From assembly GCF_016888125.1 (NCBI RefSeq), contig NZ_JACSWA010000583.1:1-39031 (forward strand): a DNA stretch of 39,031 nt, in the 5' to 3' direction. This document shows, piece after piece, positions 1 through 8,560 of this stretch. The translations under genes were made by a program, and so were the position numbers. The stretch's first letter is position 1, and every line of letters begins with the position of its first letter. The stretch comes from Spirulina sp. CCY15215 (GTDB lineage: Bacteria; Cyanobacteriota; Cyanobacteriia; Cyanobacteriales; Spirulinaceae). The notes under the pieces were generated by a model. The model made no database searches, was not told the origin of the DNA, and worked only from the letters and a program-made list of their open reading frames with translations.

Positions 1-81
1 TGCCATCCCAGAGACGGGCAGTATTGCCGCACTTGCCACCCCTGCCAGGATGCAGCCCCAGATTTTTGTTCTCTTTTTCAT
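1..81 (-). CDS. N-terminus of a secreted protein (partial, runs off window)
   Basis: The first 27 codons of a minus-strand gene lie at the window edge; the rest is outside. The start ATG is the complement of bases 79-81. The peptide begins MKKRTKIW, continues with a hydrophobic stretch (CILAGVASAAILPV) and reaches SGMA, which is the layout of a Sec signal peptide: positive n-region, hydrophobic core and small residues at the end. A purine-rich GAGGGAAGG lies a few bases upstream as a possible ribosome binding site. The function cannot be told from this fragment. Confidence 0.6.
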   Translation of the reverse strand, partial: MKKRTKIWGCILAGVASAAILPVSGMA

Positions 82-189
82 CGCGCCTTCCCTCAACTTA
101 ATCTCTCAGATATTCCCGGATGTTATCAATGTATCGCAAAGTTTCGCTTTTTGACAAGAGTTTAGAGTATTAACAATAGAGAGATAGGA

Positions 190-495
190 CTACGCTGCTA
201 GGGAAAGAAGAGATGCTTCCACATCGTTTTTTCGCACGCATTCTAGCAGGCGATCGCCAACCTCAACCAACAAGCGATCGGTGATATCCATCAAGACCCC
301 CGACGCACCCCCTTTGCCATCCGATTGAATATTGTAATAATACTTTAGATTAGTTTTTCTTATTTTAATTTTATTTAAAGAAAATAAAGACTTATAAAAC
401 AGATTCTCTGTATCTATCCAGTCAAATCTCAGGGAAATTTCAGTTATATCCGATTGAATAAAACTCGCAGCAAGAAACCATAACGCATTGATATC
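190..495 (-). pseudogene. Decayed PAS/GGDEF signalling-gene remnant
   Basis: A minus-strand frame is open for 101 codons before a TAG at 190-192, but it has no plausible start codon near its 5' end, and stops lie immediately upstream (TGA at 496-498, then more). Its only in-frame ATG is at 289-291. The middle reads GKGGASGVLMDITDR, typical of the end of a PAS/PAC domain, and is followed directly by LLVEVGDRLLECVRKND, typical of the middle of a GGDEF (diguanylate cyclase) domain. The residues that should lie between, and the GGDEF motif itself, are missing; the frame ends ten residues later. I infer a 5'-truncated, internally deleted remnant. The join falls on a GATCGC hexamer (274-279) that encodes Asp-Arg. 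The upstream part is AT-rich and not recognisable. Confidence 0.5.
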
Positions 496-520
496 TCATC
501 CTTGATATCTATGCTATAGT
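488..520 (+). promoter_or_regulatory. Candidate arsS promoter with 9-bp direct repeats
   Basis: TTGATATCT occurs at 488-496 and again at 502-510, 14 bp apart, just upstream of an extended -10 element TGCTATAGT (512-520). This would place the transcription start about 28 bp before the arsS ATG. No good -35 box sits at 17 bp, so an activator or repressor binding the direct repeats is plausible. This is inferred from sequence only. Confidence 0.35.
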
Positions 521-555
521 TTATCCAAATTTAGTTATTCCCAAGCATTACAACT

Positions 556-1569
556 ATGGTAATATCCCCTCCGCAAACAAAAAAATCTACGGCTCAAATT
601 ACCCCCTTCTTCCAAAAACTTAACGCATCTCTTAACAAGCAAGAAATTACAGTTTTACAAATTAATTTAGGACGGCGTTGTAATTTAGCTTGTACCCATT
701 GTCATGTAGAAGCTGGTCCCAAGCGCACAGAAGAATTATCCCCTGAAATCTGCGAACAACTCATCGAAATAATCCAACGCTTTGAGCAAATTAAAACAGT
801 AGATTTAACTGGAGGTGCGCCAGAAATGAACTATGGCTTTAAACCTATTGTTGAAGCTGCCAGAAAACAGGGAAAAGAAGTTATAGTGCGTTCTAACTTA
901 ACCATCTTTTTTGAACCCGAATTTACAGATTTACCCGAATATTTTGCCCAACATAAACTTAGAGTAGTCGCATCTCTTCCCTGTTACTTAGAAACCAATG
1001 TCGATCGCCAGCGCGGTGCAGGGGTTTATAATCAATCTATTCGCGCCATCCAACGCTTAAATAAACTCGGTTATGGAACCGATCCTCACCTCATGCTCGA
1101 TCTGGTTTATAATCCTACTTTACCCAAAAATGAGAATTTTTCTTTGACTCCCGATCAACAGAAATTAGAAAAAGATTATAAGGCGTATTTAAACGAACAT
1201 TTTGGCATTCAATTCAATCATTTATTCACCATTACAAATTTACCCGTCGGTCGCACAAAGCAATATTTACAGCGTCAAGAAATTTTGCATTCTTACGTTA
1301 AATTTCTCGAAAGTCATTACAATTCTAGCACCCTTGAGAATTTAATGTGCTTAAATGAACTGTCTATTGATTATTTAGGTAATGTTTACGACTGCGATTT
1401 TAATCAGATGGAGGAATTACCAGCAAAAATGGCCAATGGAGAAACGATTACCGTTGCCAAATTACTAGAATTGAATAGTTTAGATCTAATTCAGGAGATA
1501 CAAACAGCAAAATATTGCTATGGTTGTACAGCAGGATGTGGTTCTAGCTGTGGTGGTGCTTTGATTTAA
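556..1569 (+). CDS. arsS: Arsenosugar biosynthesis radical SAM protein ArsS
   Basis: Radical SAM enzyme of the ArsS family, which transfers a 5'-deoxyadenosyl group from SAM to dimethylated arsenic on the way to arsenosugars. The [4Fe-4S] motif is CX3CX2C at residues 42, 46 and 49 (CNLACTHC), followed by the SAM-contact segment DLTGGAPEMN. The C-terminal half is the DUF3641-type domain, ending in a Cys-rich tail CYGCTAGCGSSCGGA that is diagnostic of the family. The length of 337 residues is normal. Some family members are selenoproteins; here the key positions are ordinary Cys codons and no in-frame TGA is seen. The next gene follows after 74 bp on the same strand. arsM, the usual methyltransferase partner, is not in the window. 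Confidence 0.9.
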   Translation: MVISPPQTKKSTAQITPFFQKLNASLNKQEITVLQINLGRRCNLACTHCHVEAGPKRTEELSPEICEQLIEIIQRFEQIKTVDLTGGAPEMNYGFKPIVEAARKQGKEVIVRSNLTIFFEPEFTDLPEYFAQHKLRVVASLPCYLETNVDRQRGAGVYNQSIRAIQRLNKLGYGTDPHLMLDLVYNPTLPKNENFSLTPDQQKLEKDYKAYLNEHFGIQFNHLFTITNLPVGRTKQYLQRQEILHSYVKFLESHYNSSTLENLMCLNELSIDYLGNVYDCDFNQMEELPAKMANGETITVAKLLELNSLDLIQEIQTAKYCYGCTAGCGSSCGGALI

Positions 1570-1643
1570 GTCTGATTAATGTGGGGAATATAGACCCGAC
1601 AGGTTTTTAAAAACTATTTCCTATTGTTTGGAGTCTTCTCAAA

Positions 1644-2423
1644 ATGGTTGAAAATCAAAAAAACAGTAAACTCAAATCAATTTTTAAGTTTATTGCGATC
1701 GCAGTTGTTATTGTAGGTTTAATCGTGGTAGCTAAATTTTTGGGCATTACAGACTATATTAACACTATTTTGCAAAATACATTAACTTGGATTGATGGCC
1801 TCGGAATATGGGGTCCCATTGTTTTTGCTGGTATTTATATTATCGCTTCCGTTGCCTTAATTTCTGGGGCAATTTTAACCTTGGGTGCAGGGGTTATCTT
1901 TGGAGTTGTACAAGGGTCTATTTATGTATCTATTGCCTCAACTTTAGCCGCAATAGTAGCATTTATTATCGGACGCTATTTTCTCAGAGGCTGGGTATCT
2001 AAGCAAATTGAAAGCCAACCAAAATTTAAGGCGATCGATAAAGCAGTTGCTAAAGAAGGTTGGAAAATTGTCGGGTTAACTCGACTCTCCCCCATCTTTC
2101 CTTTTGTGTTCTTAAATTATGCTTTTGGTGTGACCCAAGTTTCTTTAAAAGACTATGCGATCGCCTCTTGGATCGGCATGATGCCAGGTACAGTCATGTA
2201 TGTTTATCTGGGTTCATTAGCTGGAAATTTAGCCACTTTGGGTGCGGGTGGTAGTGAAGGTAATAGTACGATAACCTGGATTATTCGTATTGTTGGCTTT
2301 ATTGCAACGGCTGCAGTAACAGTTTTTGTGACCAAAATTGCGAGAAAAGCCCTCGATGAACAATTGGTAGAGAAAACAGATTCCCCTCCCCAGTTTGCAA
2401 AGGAAAGTAGTAAAAATTTATGA
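1644..2423 (+). CDS. TVP38/TMEM64 (DedA-like) membrane protein
   Basis: A 259-residue integral membrane protein of the TVP38/TMEM64 (SNARE-associated, DedA-related) superfamily. It has an N-terminal transmembrane helix (about residues 15-33), then the hydrophobic core with the glycine-rich re-entrant segment (LGAGVIFGVVQGSIYVSIAS, about 78-97) and the conserved RLSPIFPFVFLNYAFGVT region (about 147-164). A further helix lies near residues 208-230, with a charged C-terminal tail. The family is linked to lipid scrambling or proton-dependent transport in membranes, but the substrate is unknown. Its position 74 bp behind arsS suggests co-transcription and perhaps a role in handling arsenic compounds; that is inference from context only. 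Confidence 0.85.
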   Translation: MVENQKNSKLKSIFKFIAIAVVIVGLIVVAKFLGITDYINTILQNTLTWIDGLGIWGPIVFAGIYIIASVALISGAILTLGAGVIFGVVQGSIYVSIASTLAAIVAFIIGRYFLRGWVSKQIESQPKFKAIDKAVAKEGWKIVGLTRLSPIFPFVFLNYAFGVTQVSLKDYAIASWIGMMPGTVMYVYLGSLAGNLATLGAGGSEGNSTITWIIRIVGFIATAAVTVFVTKIARKALDEQLVEKTDSPPQFAKESSKNL

Positions 2424-2427
2424 ACTC

Positions 2428-2466
2428 AAATAGAGAAGTTAAATCTAACATCTAACATCTCTATTT
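2428..2466. terminator. Bidirectional terminator-like hairpin
   Basis: A perfect 9-bp stem (aaatagaga at 2428-2436, tctctattt at 2458-2466) has a 21-nt loop holding two copies of tctaaca. It is followed by T-rich sequence on the plus strand and preceded by A-rich sequence. It lies between the convergent ends of the TVP38 gene and the histidine kinase. The stem is AT-rich, so confidence is moderate. Confidence 0.45.
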
Positions 2467-2481
2467 TTATTCTATTTTTAT

Positions 2482-4308
2482 TTATGCTGTTTTGGAGAAA
2501 ACTTGCTGTAGAGGTAGGAGAATTGTAAATTCTGCACCCTGTCCAAGTTGAGAAGTGCAAATGATTTTTCCTTGGTGTTTTTCAGCGACAATTTGATAGC
2601 TGATAGCAAGACCCAACCCAGTTCCTTTGCCAATGGGTTTGGTGGTAAAGAAGGGATCGAATAACTTTTGCTGTGCCTCTTCTGGGATGCCTGCACCGTT
2701 GTCCGCGATCGCAATTTTCACAGCATTATTCTCATAATAAGTCTGAATGCGAATGTAACTGGGATCGGCTTGAATTTCGGCAAAGGTGCGATCGCGATTG
2801 TATTCATCTAGGGCATCGATCGCATTAGAAATCAAGTTCATAAACACTTGATTAAGTTGCCCCGCATAACATTCAACCGAGGGAATATTGCCATATTCTT
2901 TAATGATTTTAATTTCTGGGTGTTCGGGTTTGGCTTTGAGTCTATTATGCAGGATCATTAAGGTACTTTCAATACCTTCGTGAATATCTACAGCTTTGAC
3001 TTGTGCCTCATCCATTCTGGAAAAGTTGCGGAGAGATTTAACAATTTCCCGGATGCGATCGGCCCCCAATTTCATCGATCCAATTAAACGAGGTAAATCT
3101 TCCTTAAGAAATTCTAAATCGATCGCTTCCATTTCGTCTTCAATTTCTGGTACGCTTTCGGGATAATATTTTTGGTAAAGTTCGGTTAAACCCAAGATTT
3201 CTTGGGTATAGCGTTCGGAGTGAATTAAGTTACCATAAATGAAGTTGACGGGATTATTAATTTCATGTGCCACCCCGGCAACCAACTGTCCCAAACTAGA
3301 CATTTTTTCAGTTTGGACGAGTTTAGTTTGTGTTGTTTTTAATTCAAATAGAGTTTGTTCGAGTTGCCTAGTTCTCTCTTTAACTCTTTGCTCTAAATCT
3401 TCATTAGCTTGTTGCAATTCTAATTCCGCTTGATGACGCTTGCGATCTATTTTTCCTAACGCATTAGCACTGCCCCAAATTAAAGTTGAAAAGATAATAA
3501 CATTGATAATCCCTAATAAACAAATTGCTAATTCTGCGGTGTAAATTGCATAGCGATAACCCAAGAGAATAAACCAACAAACTAGGGGAGGAATAAGAAC
3601 AGCAGCCAAGGCAAGACGCTGTGCTAAAATACCCCCAGCATTATTCATGGTTAGGATAGCAACAACTCCCCGTTTAGGAGCAGCAAAAACAAGACCGATT
3701 GACTGTAAAATAAATGCGATCGCGGTATGGAGTGCCATCGCGGTAAAAGCAGAACCATATTGATAAAAATAGGCGTTACCGTAAAGATAGCCCAGTAATC
3801 CTAAATAAGCAATTAAAAAACTAACGATACTGAAGATATGAGAAGAAAGATAACTTTTCCTGGGAAAGACAATAAAAATTAAAGCTGTTCCAACCAGAAA
3901 AAAGTTTAAGGCACTGTTTAATGCCATTCTTCCGGGGGAAGCTGTGGCCACCGCATTGACAGATTCTTTAAAAATGAGTTGATCGATACCTAAATCGAGA
4001 TTAAAACCGTATTGAGTCAGGGTCAAAAATCCAATTAGAAAGACTAAAATAGCCGAAATAACTGCAATAAAACGAGTTTTAGTCGTTTGATGGGTTTGAT
4101 GAAATGCCCACAAGGAAAGTCCAGCAAAGATAAAGCCAAATGCTGTATTGGCTTTCATGGTCACGAGTCCAGGCAGGACACTTTTAAGCAGACCAATATC
4201 AAAACACCACCCGGCTATAACAACACAGCCAATCCCAAAAACTGCGATCGCACTTTGTTTGGATAATCTTTGTAAAAAAGAAACTAAAGATTGAGAAGAG
4301 TTGAACAT
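2482..4308 (-). CDS. Membrane sensor histidine kinase
   Basis: A two-component sensor kinase. The N-terminal half (about residues 20-285) is a multi-pass membrane domain with at least seven hydrophobic segments, of the integral-membrane sensor type. A coiled-coil linker (about 290-340, rich in Glu/Gln/Leu) leads to a HisKA domain with the phospho-accepting His in [14 protein letters not shown]. The HATPase_c domain shows the N box ([10 protein letters not shown]), G1 (DNGAGIP), F (FDPFFTTK) and G2 (GTGLGLAIS) motifs. It resembles cyanobacterial kinases with the HEINNP-type H-box. No response regulator gene is adjacent, so it is probably an orphan kinase. The frame extends six codons further upstream to 4326; I prefer the ATG at 4306-4308, but neither start has a strong ribosome binding site. 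Confidence 0.85.
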   Translation of the reverse strand: MFNSSQSLVSFLQRLSKQSAIAVFGIGCVVIAGWCFDIGLLKSVLPGLVTMKANTAFGFIFAGLSLWAFHQTHQTTKTRFIAVISAILVFLIGFLTLTQYGFNLDLGIDQLIFKESVNAVATASPGRMALNSALNFFLVGTALIFIVFPRKSYLSSHIFSIVSFLIAYLGLLGYLYGNAYFYQYGSAFTAMALHTAIAFILQSIGLVFAAPKRGVVAILTMNNAGGILAQRLALAAVLIPPLVCWFILLGYRYAIYTAELAICLLGIINVIIFSTLIWGSANALGKIDRKRHQAELELQQANEDLEQRVKERTRQLEQTLFELKTTQTKLVQTEKMSSLGQLVAGVAHEINNPVNFIYGNLIHSERYTQEILGLTELYQKYYPESVPEIEDEMEAIDLEFLKEDLPRLIGSMKLGADRIREIVKSLRNFSRMDEAQVKAVDIHEGIESTLMILHNRLKAKPEHPEIKIIKEYGNIPSVECYAGQLNQVFMNLISNAIDALDEYNRDRTFAEIQADPSYIRIQTYYENNAVKIAIADNGAGIPEEAQQKLFDPFFTTKPIGKGTGLGLAISYQIVAEKHQGKIICTSQLGQGAEFTILLPLQQVFSKTA

Positions 4309-4593
4309 GATCTCACAAAACTGCATACTACAAATTCAATGAAATATCCTCCCAGGATAGTTAACTTTTATGTTTTTGTTTGCAATCTTTGTTACAATTT
4401 TAGCAAATATTTATATTTAGATGGATTTAACGGATTTACATTTTTGAGATGCAGCCAGTTTATTACTATTTATCTCAGAAATAATAATTTTTTCTACAAA
4501 AAAGGGAAATTCTGTTTTGATGCGATAGTAAATTGCTAAGATGGCGTTCAGAGGTAACGATCGCATCAGAAGCGATCGCTCGGCGATCGAACT

Positions 4594-6195
4594 ATGAAAG
4601 ACATAACCCATCAAATTGTTTGGGAGCTATATTCTCCCCTTACTGTTGAAGAAATCCAGGATCAGAAGCAGAAACTTCTCAAACGATTGCAACGACTCAC
4701 GGACGATCGCCACCTGCAATTACTTGCTATTCATCCTGAAAAGGATATTTCTATCCTCCAATTCCAAAGTGAAGCTGATAGTTATAAGCAAGTGAGAACT
4801 CTTTTTAAAACAGCGCAACTGGCAGGTATTCTCGGTTTATCAATTAAAGATGTTCGACTGCTGAGAACTAATGATAGTTTTCCGCCTAATCTGACTGTTT
4901 CTAGTCCAGAAAAAACAAGATTTCAATCTAATCGATCGCAGATTGATTTCAGTGTATTAGAGAAACAAGTTTTACAGCATTTATCAGTTTGTTTGGAAAA
5001 AGACCCTCCCGAACAAATATTGGAGCGCTTTCGTCACCTGTTTATTGATGTTAATAATTATAGTGATGTTAGCATTCAGTCTGCCCTCGAAAAGATGGTG
5101 ACAGCTAAACGAGAAAACAGCAAGTTTTACGATTTTCTCAATCGCTGTTGTTACCTTTTTATCAATGCTTGGCAGTCAAATGCCAAAACTCGTCCGGCGA
5201 TCGCACAGCTACTTAAACTCTTTGAACACTTACCTTCTCCAGGTTTCAAACAAGCACGAGGAGTTCGACATTTGCGCGAACTCGTGCGAGATTTTGTAGA
5301 AAATAGCGAACAATACCAACAACTCAAACAATTTGTCGGGGTAATTTGTCCCAAGCCAAAAGAAAATCCGAAAATTGGCAGTTTAATTCATCATTATCCT
5401 TACTTGTACAAACCCTATTTACTGAATGAAGAAAGTTCTAAAGAACAAAGACAAACGCTACACAATTGGCAAGAAAAAAGCGAACATTCCTTTGAATTTC
5501 GCTTAATTCGTTTTATTACCTACCAAGTTCAACTCGCAGAAATTGCCCGAGCCAGACAACTCTCTCAAGGGGCTGGACGCATTGTACGACGAGAAAAAAA
5601 TCCAACTTTATTAAGCGATCGCGAACTAGGAGGAATCTTAAGTAAATTTTCTGGTAAAACCTTCGATCGCTTCCAACATCCCAATCTCGCCGAACGCTTT
5701 TTAGCCCATAGTTATAAGTTACCAACCTATCAAGACTTTAAAGAACATCTTTATGCTTATTTAATTGTTTCTCTTGATTCTGACTATGCAAGAGAGCAAT
5801 TTAATCCTCAACTGAAAGAGTATATTACAGGACTATTCGATCGCTATAATTCGCAAAAATTGACTGCCTCATTGCTATTACGGACGACCAAAAAACTGCT
5901 CAATTTTTTAACAGTAGAAACCACCGGAAAACTAGACCATTATCTTCTGATCGAAGCAACAGAAAAATTAGGAATTAGTGGGATACTCGATGTGCTATTT
6001 AGAACAGTTTTGTTATGTCCTTCTCTGCGATCGGAGTTAGAAAAACGCTGGTTTATTCTGTTCAAAAATTACGAGACTTTTCCCCCCAGTGAAGCAATGT
6101 GGCTGATTAAACTCTTGGAGGCATACCATGTTATCTGTAGTATTCATTTTGGTTCTGCCGATCTTTCTCTCTTGAAAAAATTACGAAAGCGCTGA
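4594..6195 (+). CDS. Conserved protein of unknown function, 533 aa
   Basis: Not recognised. The protein is soluble, with no signal peptide and no membrane segments, and is rich in Leu, Lys, Glu and Arg, so it is probably mostly alpha-helical. The N-terminal 100 residues (beginning MKDITHQIVWELYSPLTVEE) look like a separate small domain, followed by a less conserved linker (about 103-120) and a long helical region to the end. Codon use and internal HIP1 sites match the neighbours, so it does not look recently acquired. Three GATCGC/HIP1 cores crowd the 40 bp before the start. It converges on the methionine aminopeptidase gene with a 59-bp gap. I cannot assign a role. Confidence 0.75.
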   Translation: MKDITHQIVWELYSPLTVEEIQDQKQKLLKRLQRLTDDRHLQLLAIHPEKDISILQFQSEADSYKQVRTLFKTAQLAGILGLSIKDVRLLRTNDSFPPNLTVSSPEKTRFQSNRSQIDFSVLEKQVLQHLSVCLEKDPPEQILERFRHLFIDVNNYSDVSIQSALEKMVTAKRENSKFYDFLNRCCYLFINAWQSNAKTRPAIAQLLKLFEHLPSPGFKQARGVRHLRELVRDFVENSEQYQQLKQFVGVICPKPKENPKIGSLIHHYPYLYKPYLLNEESSKEQRQTLHNWQEKSEHSFEFRLIRFITYQVQLAEIARARQLSQGAGRIVRREKNPTLLSDRELGGILSKFSGKTFDRFQHPNLAERFLAHSYKLPTYQDFKEHLYAYLIVSLDSDYAREQFNPQLKEYITGLFDRYNSQKLTASLLLRTTKKLLNFLTVETTGKLDHYLLIEATEKLGISGILDVLFRTVLLCPSLRSELEKRWFILFKNYETFPPSEAMWLIKLLEAYHVICSIHFGSADLSLLKKLRKR

Positions 6196-6254
6196 TCGCC
6201 CTGCCGCAAGACAGTTTTTTCGTATTTACAAACATAAAATAATTCAATTATATT

Positions 6255-7112
6255 TCAGCAAACGCGATCGCTATCAGTGAGAATTTCGTAACCCGTTGCG
6301 GTGACTAACACGGTATGTTCAAACTGTGCCGAAAGTTTATTATCTGTGGTGACAACCATCCAGCGATCGCCTAGAATGCGAGTCTGTTTCGATCCTGCAT
6401 TTAAAATTGGTTCGATCGCCAAAGTCATTCCGGCTCTTAATTTAATATTGGGTAATTCTCGGGTGCGGCTATGAAAAACTGCTGGTTCTTCGTGGAGATT
6501 GCGCCCGACACCATGACCGGTATAATCTTCAACAATGCTATAACTATGTGCCTTTACATAGTCTTGAATTGCCCCAGCAATGTCCATAATATAATTGCCT
6601 TCTTTAACTTGTTCGATGCCTTTATATAGAGCTTCTTCAGCAACCCGCATCAGTTTTTTGGCCGTGGGGGAAATGTTACCCACAGCAATAGTAATGCAGG
6701 AATCGCCATGATATCCTTCTTGATAAGCTCCAGTATCTACTTTTAATAAATCTCCCTCGCGAATGACCTTTTTGCGGCTGGGAATGCCGTGAACAACTTC
6801 GTTATTAAGACAAGCACAGATCGATCCAGGAAAGCCGTGATAGCCTTTAAAACTAGGTTTTGCATTCATTTCTCGAATGCGTTTCTCTGCATAAATATCT
6901 AAGTCTGCGGTGGTCATGCCTGGTTTGACCATTGCCGCTATTTCCTTGAGTACCGTTGCCACGATAAGACCCGATCGCCGCATGATTTCCACTTCATATT
7001 CCGATTTTAGTTCAATCCCTTTGCGAGTCTGTCGTAAGGGAGGCAGTCCGCGAGTACTAGGAGTCGCTTTTGCTTTTTTGTTGGTAGAGAGGAGATTGGA
7101 GAGGATTTTCAT
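6255..7112 (-). CDS. map: Type I methionine aminopeptidase
   Basis: Removes the initiator methionine from nascent proteins in the cytoplasm. All the metal-binding and catalytic residues of the family are visible: His109 (VVHG), Asp126 (DTG), Asp137 (GDS), His200 (GHGVG), Glu234 (IEP) and Glu265 (FEHTV). The length of 285 residues reflects an N-terminal extension of about 35 residues, basic and rich in Ser/Thr/Pro, in front of the core that begins near [16 protein letters not shown]. Extended type I enzymes occur in cyanobacteria beside shorter paralogues. The extension lacks the paired CX2C zinc-finger motifs seen in some long forms. It converges with the upstream plus-strand gene and is probably transcribed alone. 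Confidence 0.92.
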   Translation of the reverse strand: MKILSNLLSTNKKAKATPSTRGLPPLRQTRKGIELKSEYEVEIMRRSGLIVATVLKEIAAMVKPGMTTADLDIYAEKRIREMNAKPSFKGYHGFPGSICACLNNEVVHGIPSRKKVIREGDLLKVDTGAYQEGYHGDSCITIAVGNISPTAKKLMRVAEEALYKGIEQVKEGNYIMDIAGAIQDYVKAHSYSIVEDYTGHGVGRNLHEEPAVFHSRTRELPNIKLRAGMTLAIEPILNAGSKQTRILGDRWMVVTTDNKLSAQFEHTVLVTATGYEILTDSDRVC

Positions 7113-7272
7113 GCAGCGTTTGTCGTCAATGTTACCGTTTTCGTTTTATTTTCGCATTTTTTGGCATCTGTGGGCATTCAAAATGCGATCGCATCTTATG
7201 CAGTAGATTATAGGTTTCCCATTGACAAAATGTACAGCCTGTGCAAATGATGCTAATGAGATGAATAGTTGC

Positions 7273-7989
7273 CTAATAGCGAATCTGCAAAGTAACGGAA
7301 GCACTAACGGTTTGTTCTCCTCCGATAACGGGAGAATCGGCTTGTGCTTCTGCTCTCCCAAATAAAATATTGCCTCGGGTAAGAACCGGTGCGATCGCAT
7401 TATCGATTTGAATGCTGACTATTTCCTGGGGGTTCAAATTTAAGGCATCCAGAACAATATCTGCTTGTTCGCGAGCGTTTTGTGTGGCTTTGACTAGAGC
7501 TTGCTTTCGTGCGGCTTCAATGGCGTTCTCTTCTGCGGTGAAACTAACCCCATTAATGCGGGTTGCACCAGTACGCACTGCCTCATCAATGATGCCCCCT
7601 GCCCGTTCGGTAGCAACGCGAAAACTGACGGTATTCGAGCCAATATAGCCGATTAATACCGATTCCCCATTGCGATTATTATAACGAGGGCTGAGGCTGA
7701 TTCCTGTTGTTTGTAGCTGCTCTACATTGCGCGATCGCAGCAAAGCAACAAGAGCGGTTGTGCGTTTAGCGATTTCCTGTTGTGCTTGTGTTGCGGTTTC
7801 GCTTTGAATTTCAACTCCTAAATTGACTTGAGTTAAGGTTGTGGAAATTTTCTCAAGCCCCGTTCCCGTAACAGTTAGGGTGCGTAATAACTGCTCTTGG
7901 GCTCGAGCGTCTAAGGGAATGAAAATACTTAAAAGAGCGAGGGAAAGGACAAGGCTCGAGGGCCAACCCGAGGTAAACTTCAGAATCAT
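7273..7989 (-). CDS. SIMPL-domain (DUF541) periplasmic protein
   Basis: A 238-residue exported protein. The N-terminus (MILKFTSGW, then SLVLSLALLSIFIPL, then DARAQE) is a clear Sec signal peptide with probable cleavage after ARA. The mature part is a SIMPL/DUF541 domain. It begins with LLRTLTVTGTGLEKISTTLTQVNLGVE and contains the family pattern of a long helix of alternating Ala/Lys/Arg (AARKQALVKATQNAREQADIVLDAL), ending in VSASVTLQIRY. Bacterial homologues such as E. coli YggE have been linked to oxidative stress, but the molecular function is not established. It stands alone; the next gene upstream, psbI, is divergent. Confidence 0.88.
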   Translation of the reverse strand: MILKFTSGWPSSLVLSLALLSIFIPLDARAQEQLLRTLTVTGTGLEKISTTLTQVNLGVEIQSETATQAQQEIAKRTTALVALLRSRNVEQLQTTGISLSPRYNNRNGESVLIGYIGSNTVSFRVATERAGGIIDEAVRTGATRINGVSFTAEENAIEAARKQALVKATQNAREQADIVLDALNLNPQEIVSIQIDNAIAPVLTRGNILFGRAEAQADSPVIGGEQTVSASVTLQIRY

Positions 7990-8225
7990 GACGGATTATT
8001 CTCCATTCTAGACTTTCCCCCTATTGTCACACCATTTCCAATTCTTCGTTATTTGTTCCGTTTTTTGTAACAAAGACTTGTAGAATAAGATTTGTATATA
8101 CCTCGCAATTCAAGAAGATTCCCCAACTCAAAATTGATGGGTGTCATGCCCCTTAATCGAGTTGCCCTGAATTGGGTTGTTAGATAACTCAAATTTTTGA
8201 ACTTTTCTAAAATTAGGAGCAGCCA

Positions 8226-8342
8226 ATGGTAACGCTTAAAATCGTCGTTTCTCTAGTGATCACTTTTTTTGTTAGTCTTTTTGTTTTCGGTTTCTTATCT
8301 GGAGACCCTGCTCGGACTCCCAGCCGTCGTAACATGGAATAA
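8226..8342 (+). CDS. psbI: Photosystem II reaction centre protein I (PsbI)
   Basis: A 38-codon gene, easily missed because of its size. The product starts [19 protein letters not shown] and ends [18 protein letters not shown]. This is the PsbI pattern: one transmembrane helix (about residues 4-24), then the conserved FGFLSxDPxRxPxR stromal tail, and exactly the usual length of 38 residues. PsbI binds next to D1 in photosystem II and helps early assembly and stability of the reaction centre. A good ribosome binding site AGGAG lies at 8215-8219, 6 bases before the ATG. It is divergent from the SIMPL gene. The stop is followed by a HIP1 palindrome (8343-8352) and a 12-bp tandem repeat. Confidence 0.95.
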   Translation: MVTLKIVVSLVITFFVSLFVFGFLSGDPARTPSRRNME

Positions 8343-8371
8343 GGCGATCGCCCTACTCCATCACTTACATT

Positions 8372-8425
8372 AAGATTAACTTGAAGATTAACTTGAAGAT
8401 TAACTTGAAGATTGACTTGAAGATT
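8372..8425. repeat. 12-bp tandem repeat downstream of psbI
   Basis: Four copies of aagattaacttg (8372-8383, 8384-8395, 8396-8407, and 8408-8419 with one A-to-G change) are followed by a partial copy. The array lies between psbI and the DUF3769 gene. It contains no start codon in a good context. It looks like a replication-slippage array of the kind typical of cyanobacterial spacers. Confidence 0.9.
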
Positions 8426-8560
8426 CAAAGGGATGAGAACTTTCTCTCGTCCCTTTCTATTATCTGGAAATTTTCTCTGAAACCCTCAAAATTCAAGAAT
8501 TTACAAGACTGAGCTTTGGCTTGTACACTAGCGATCAAGTCGATCTCTAATCGAGACAAA

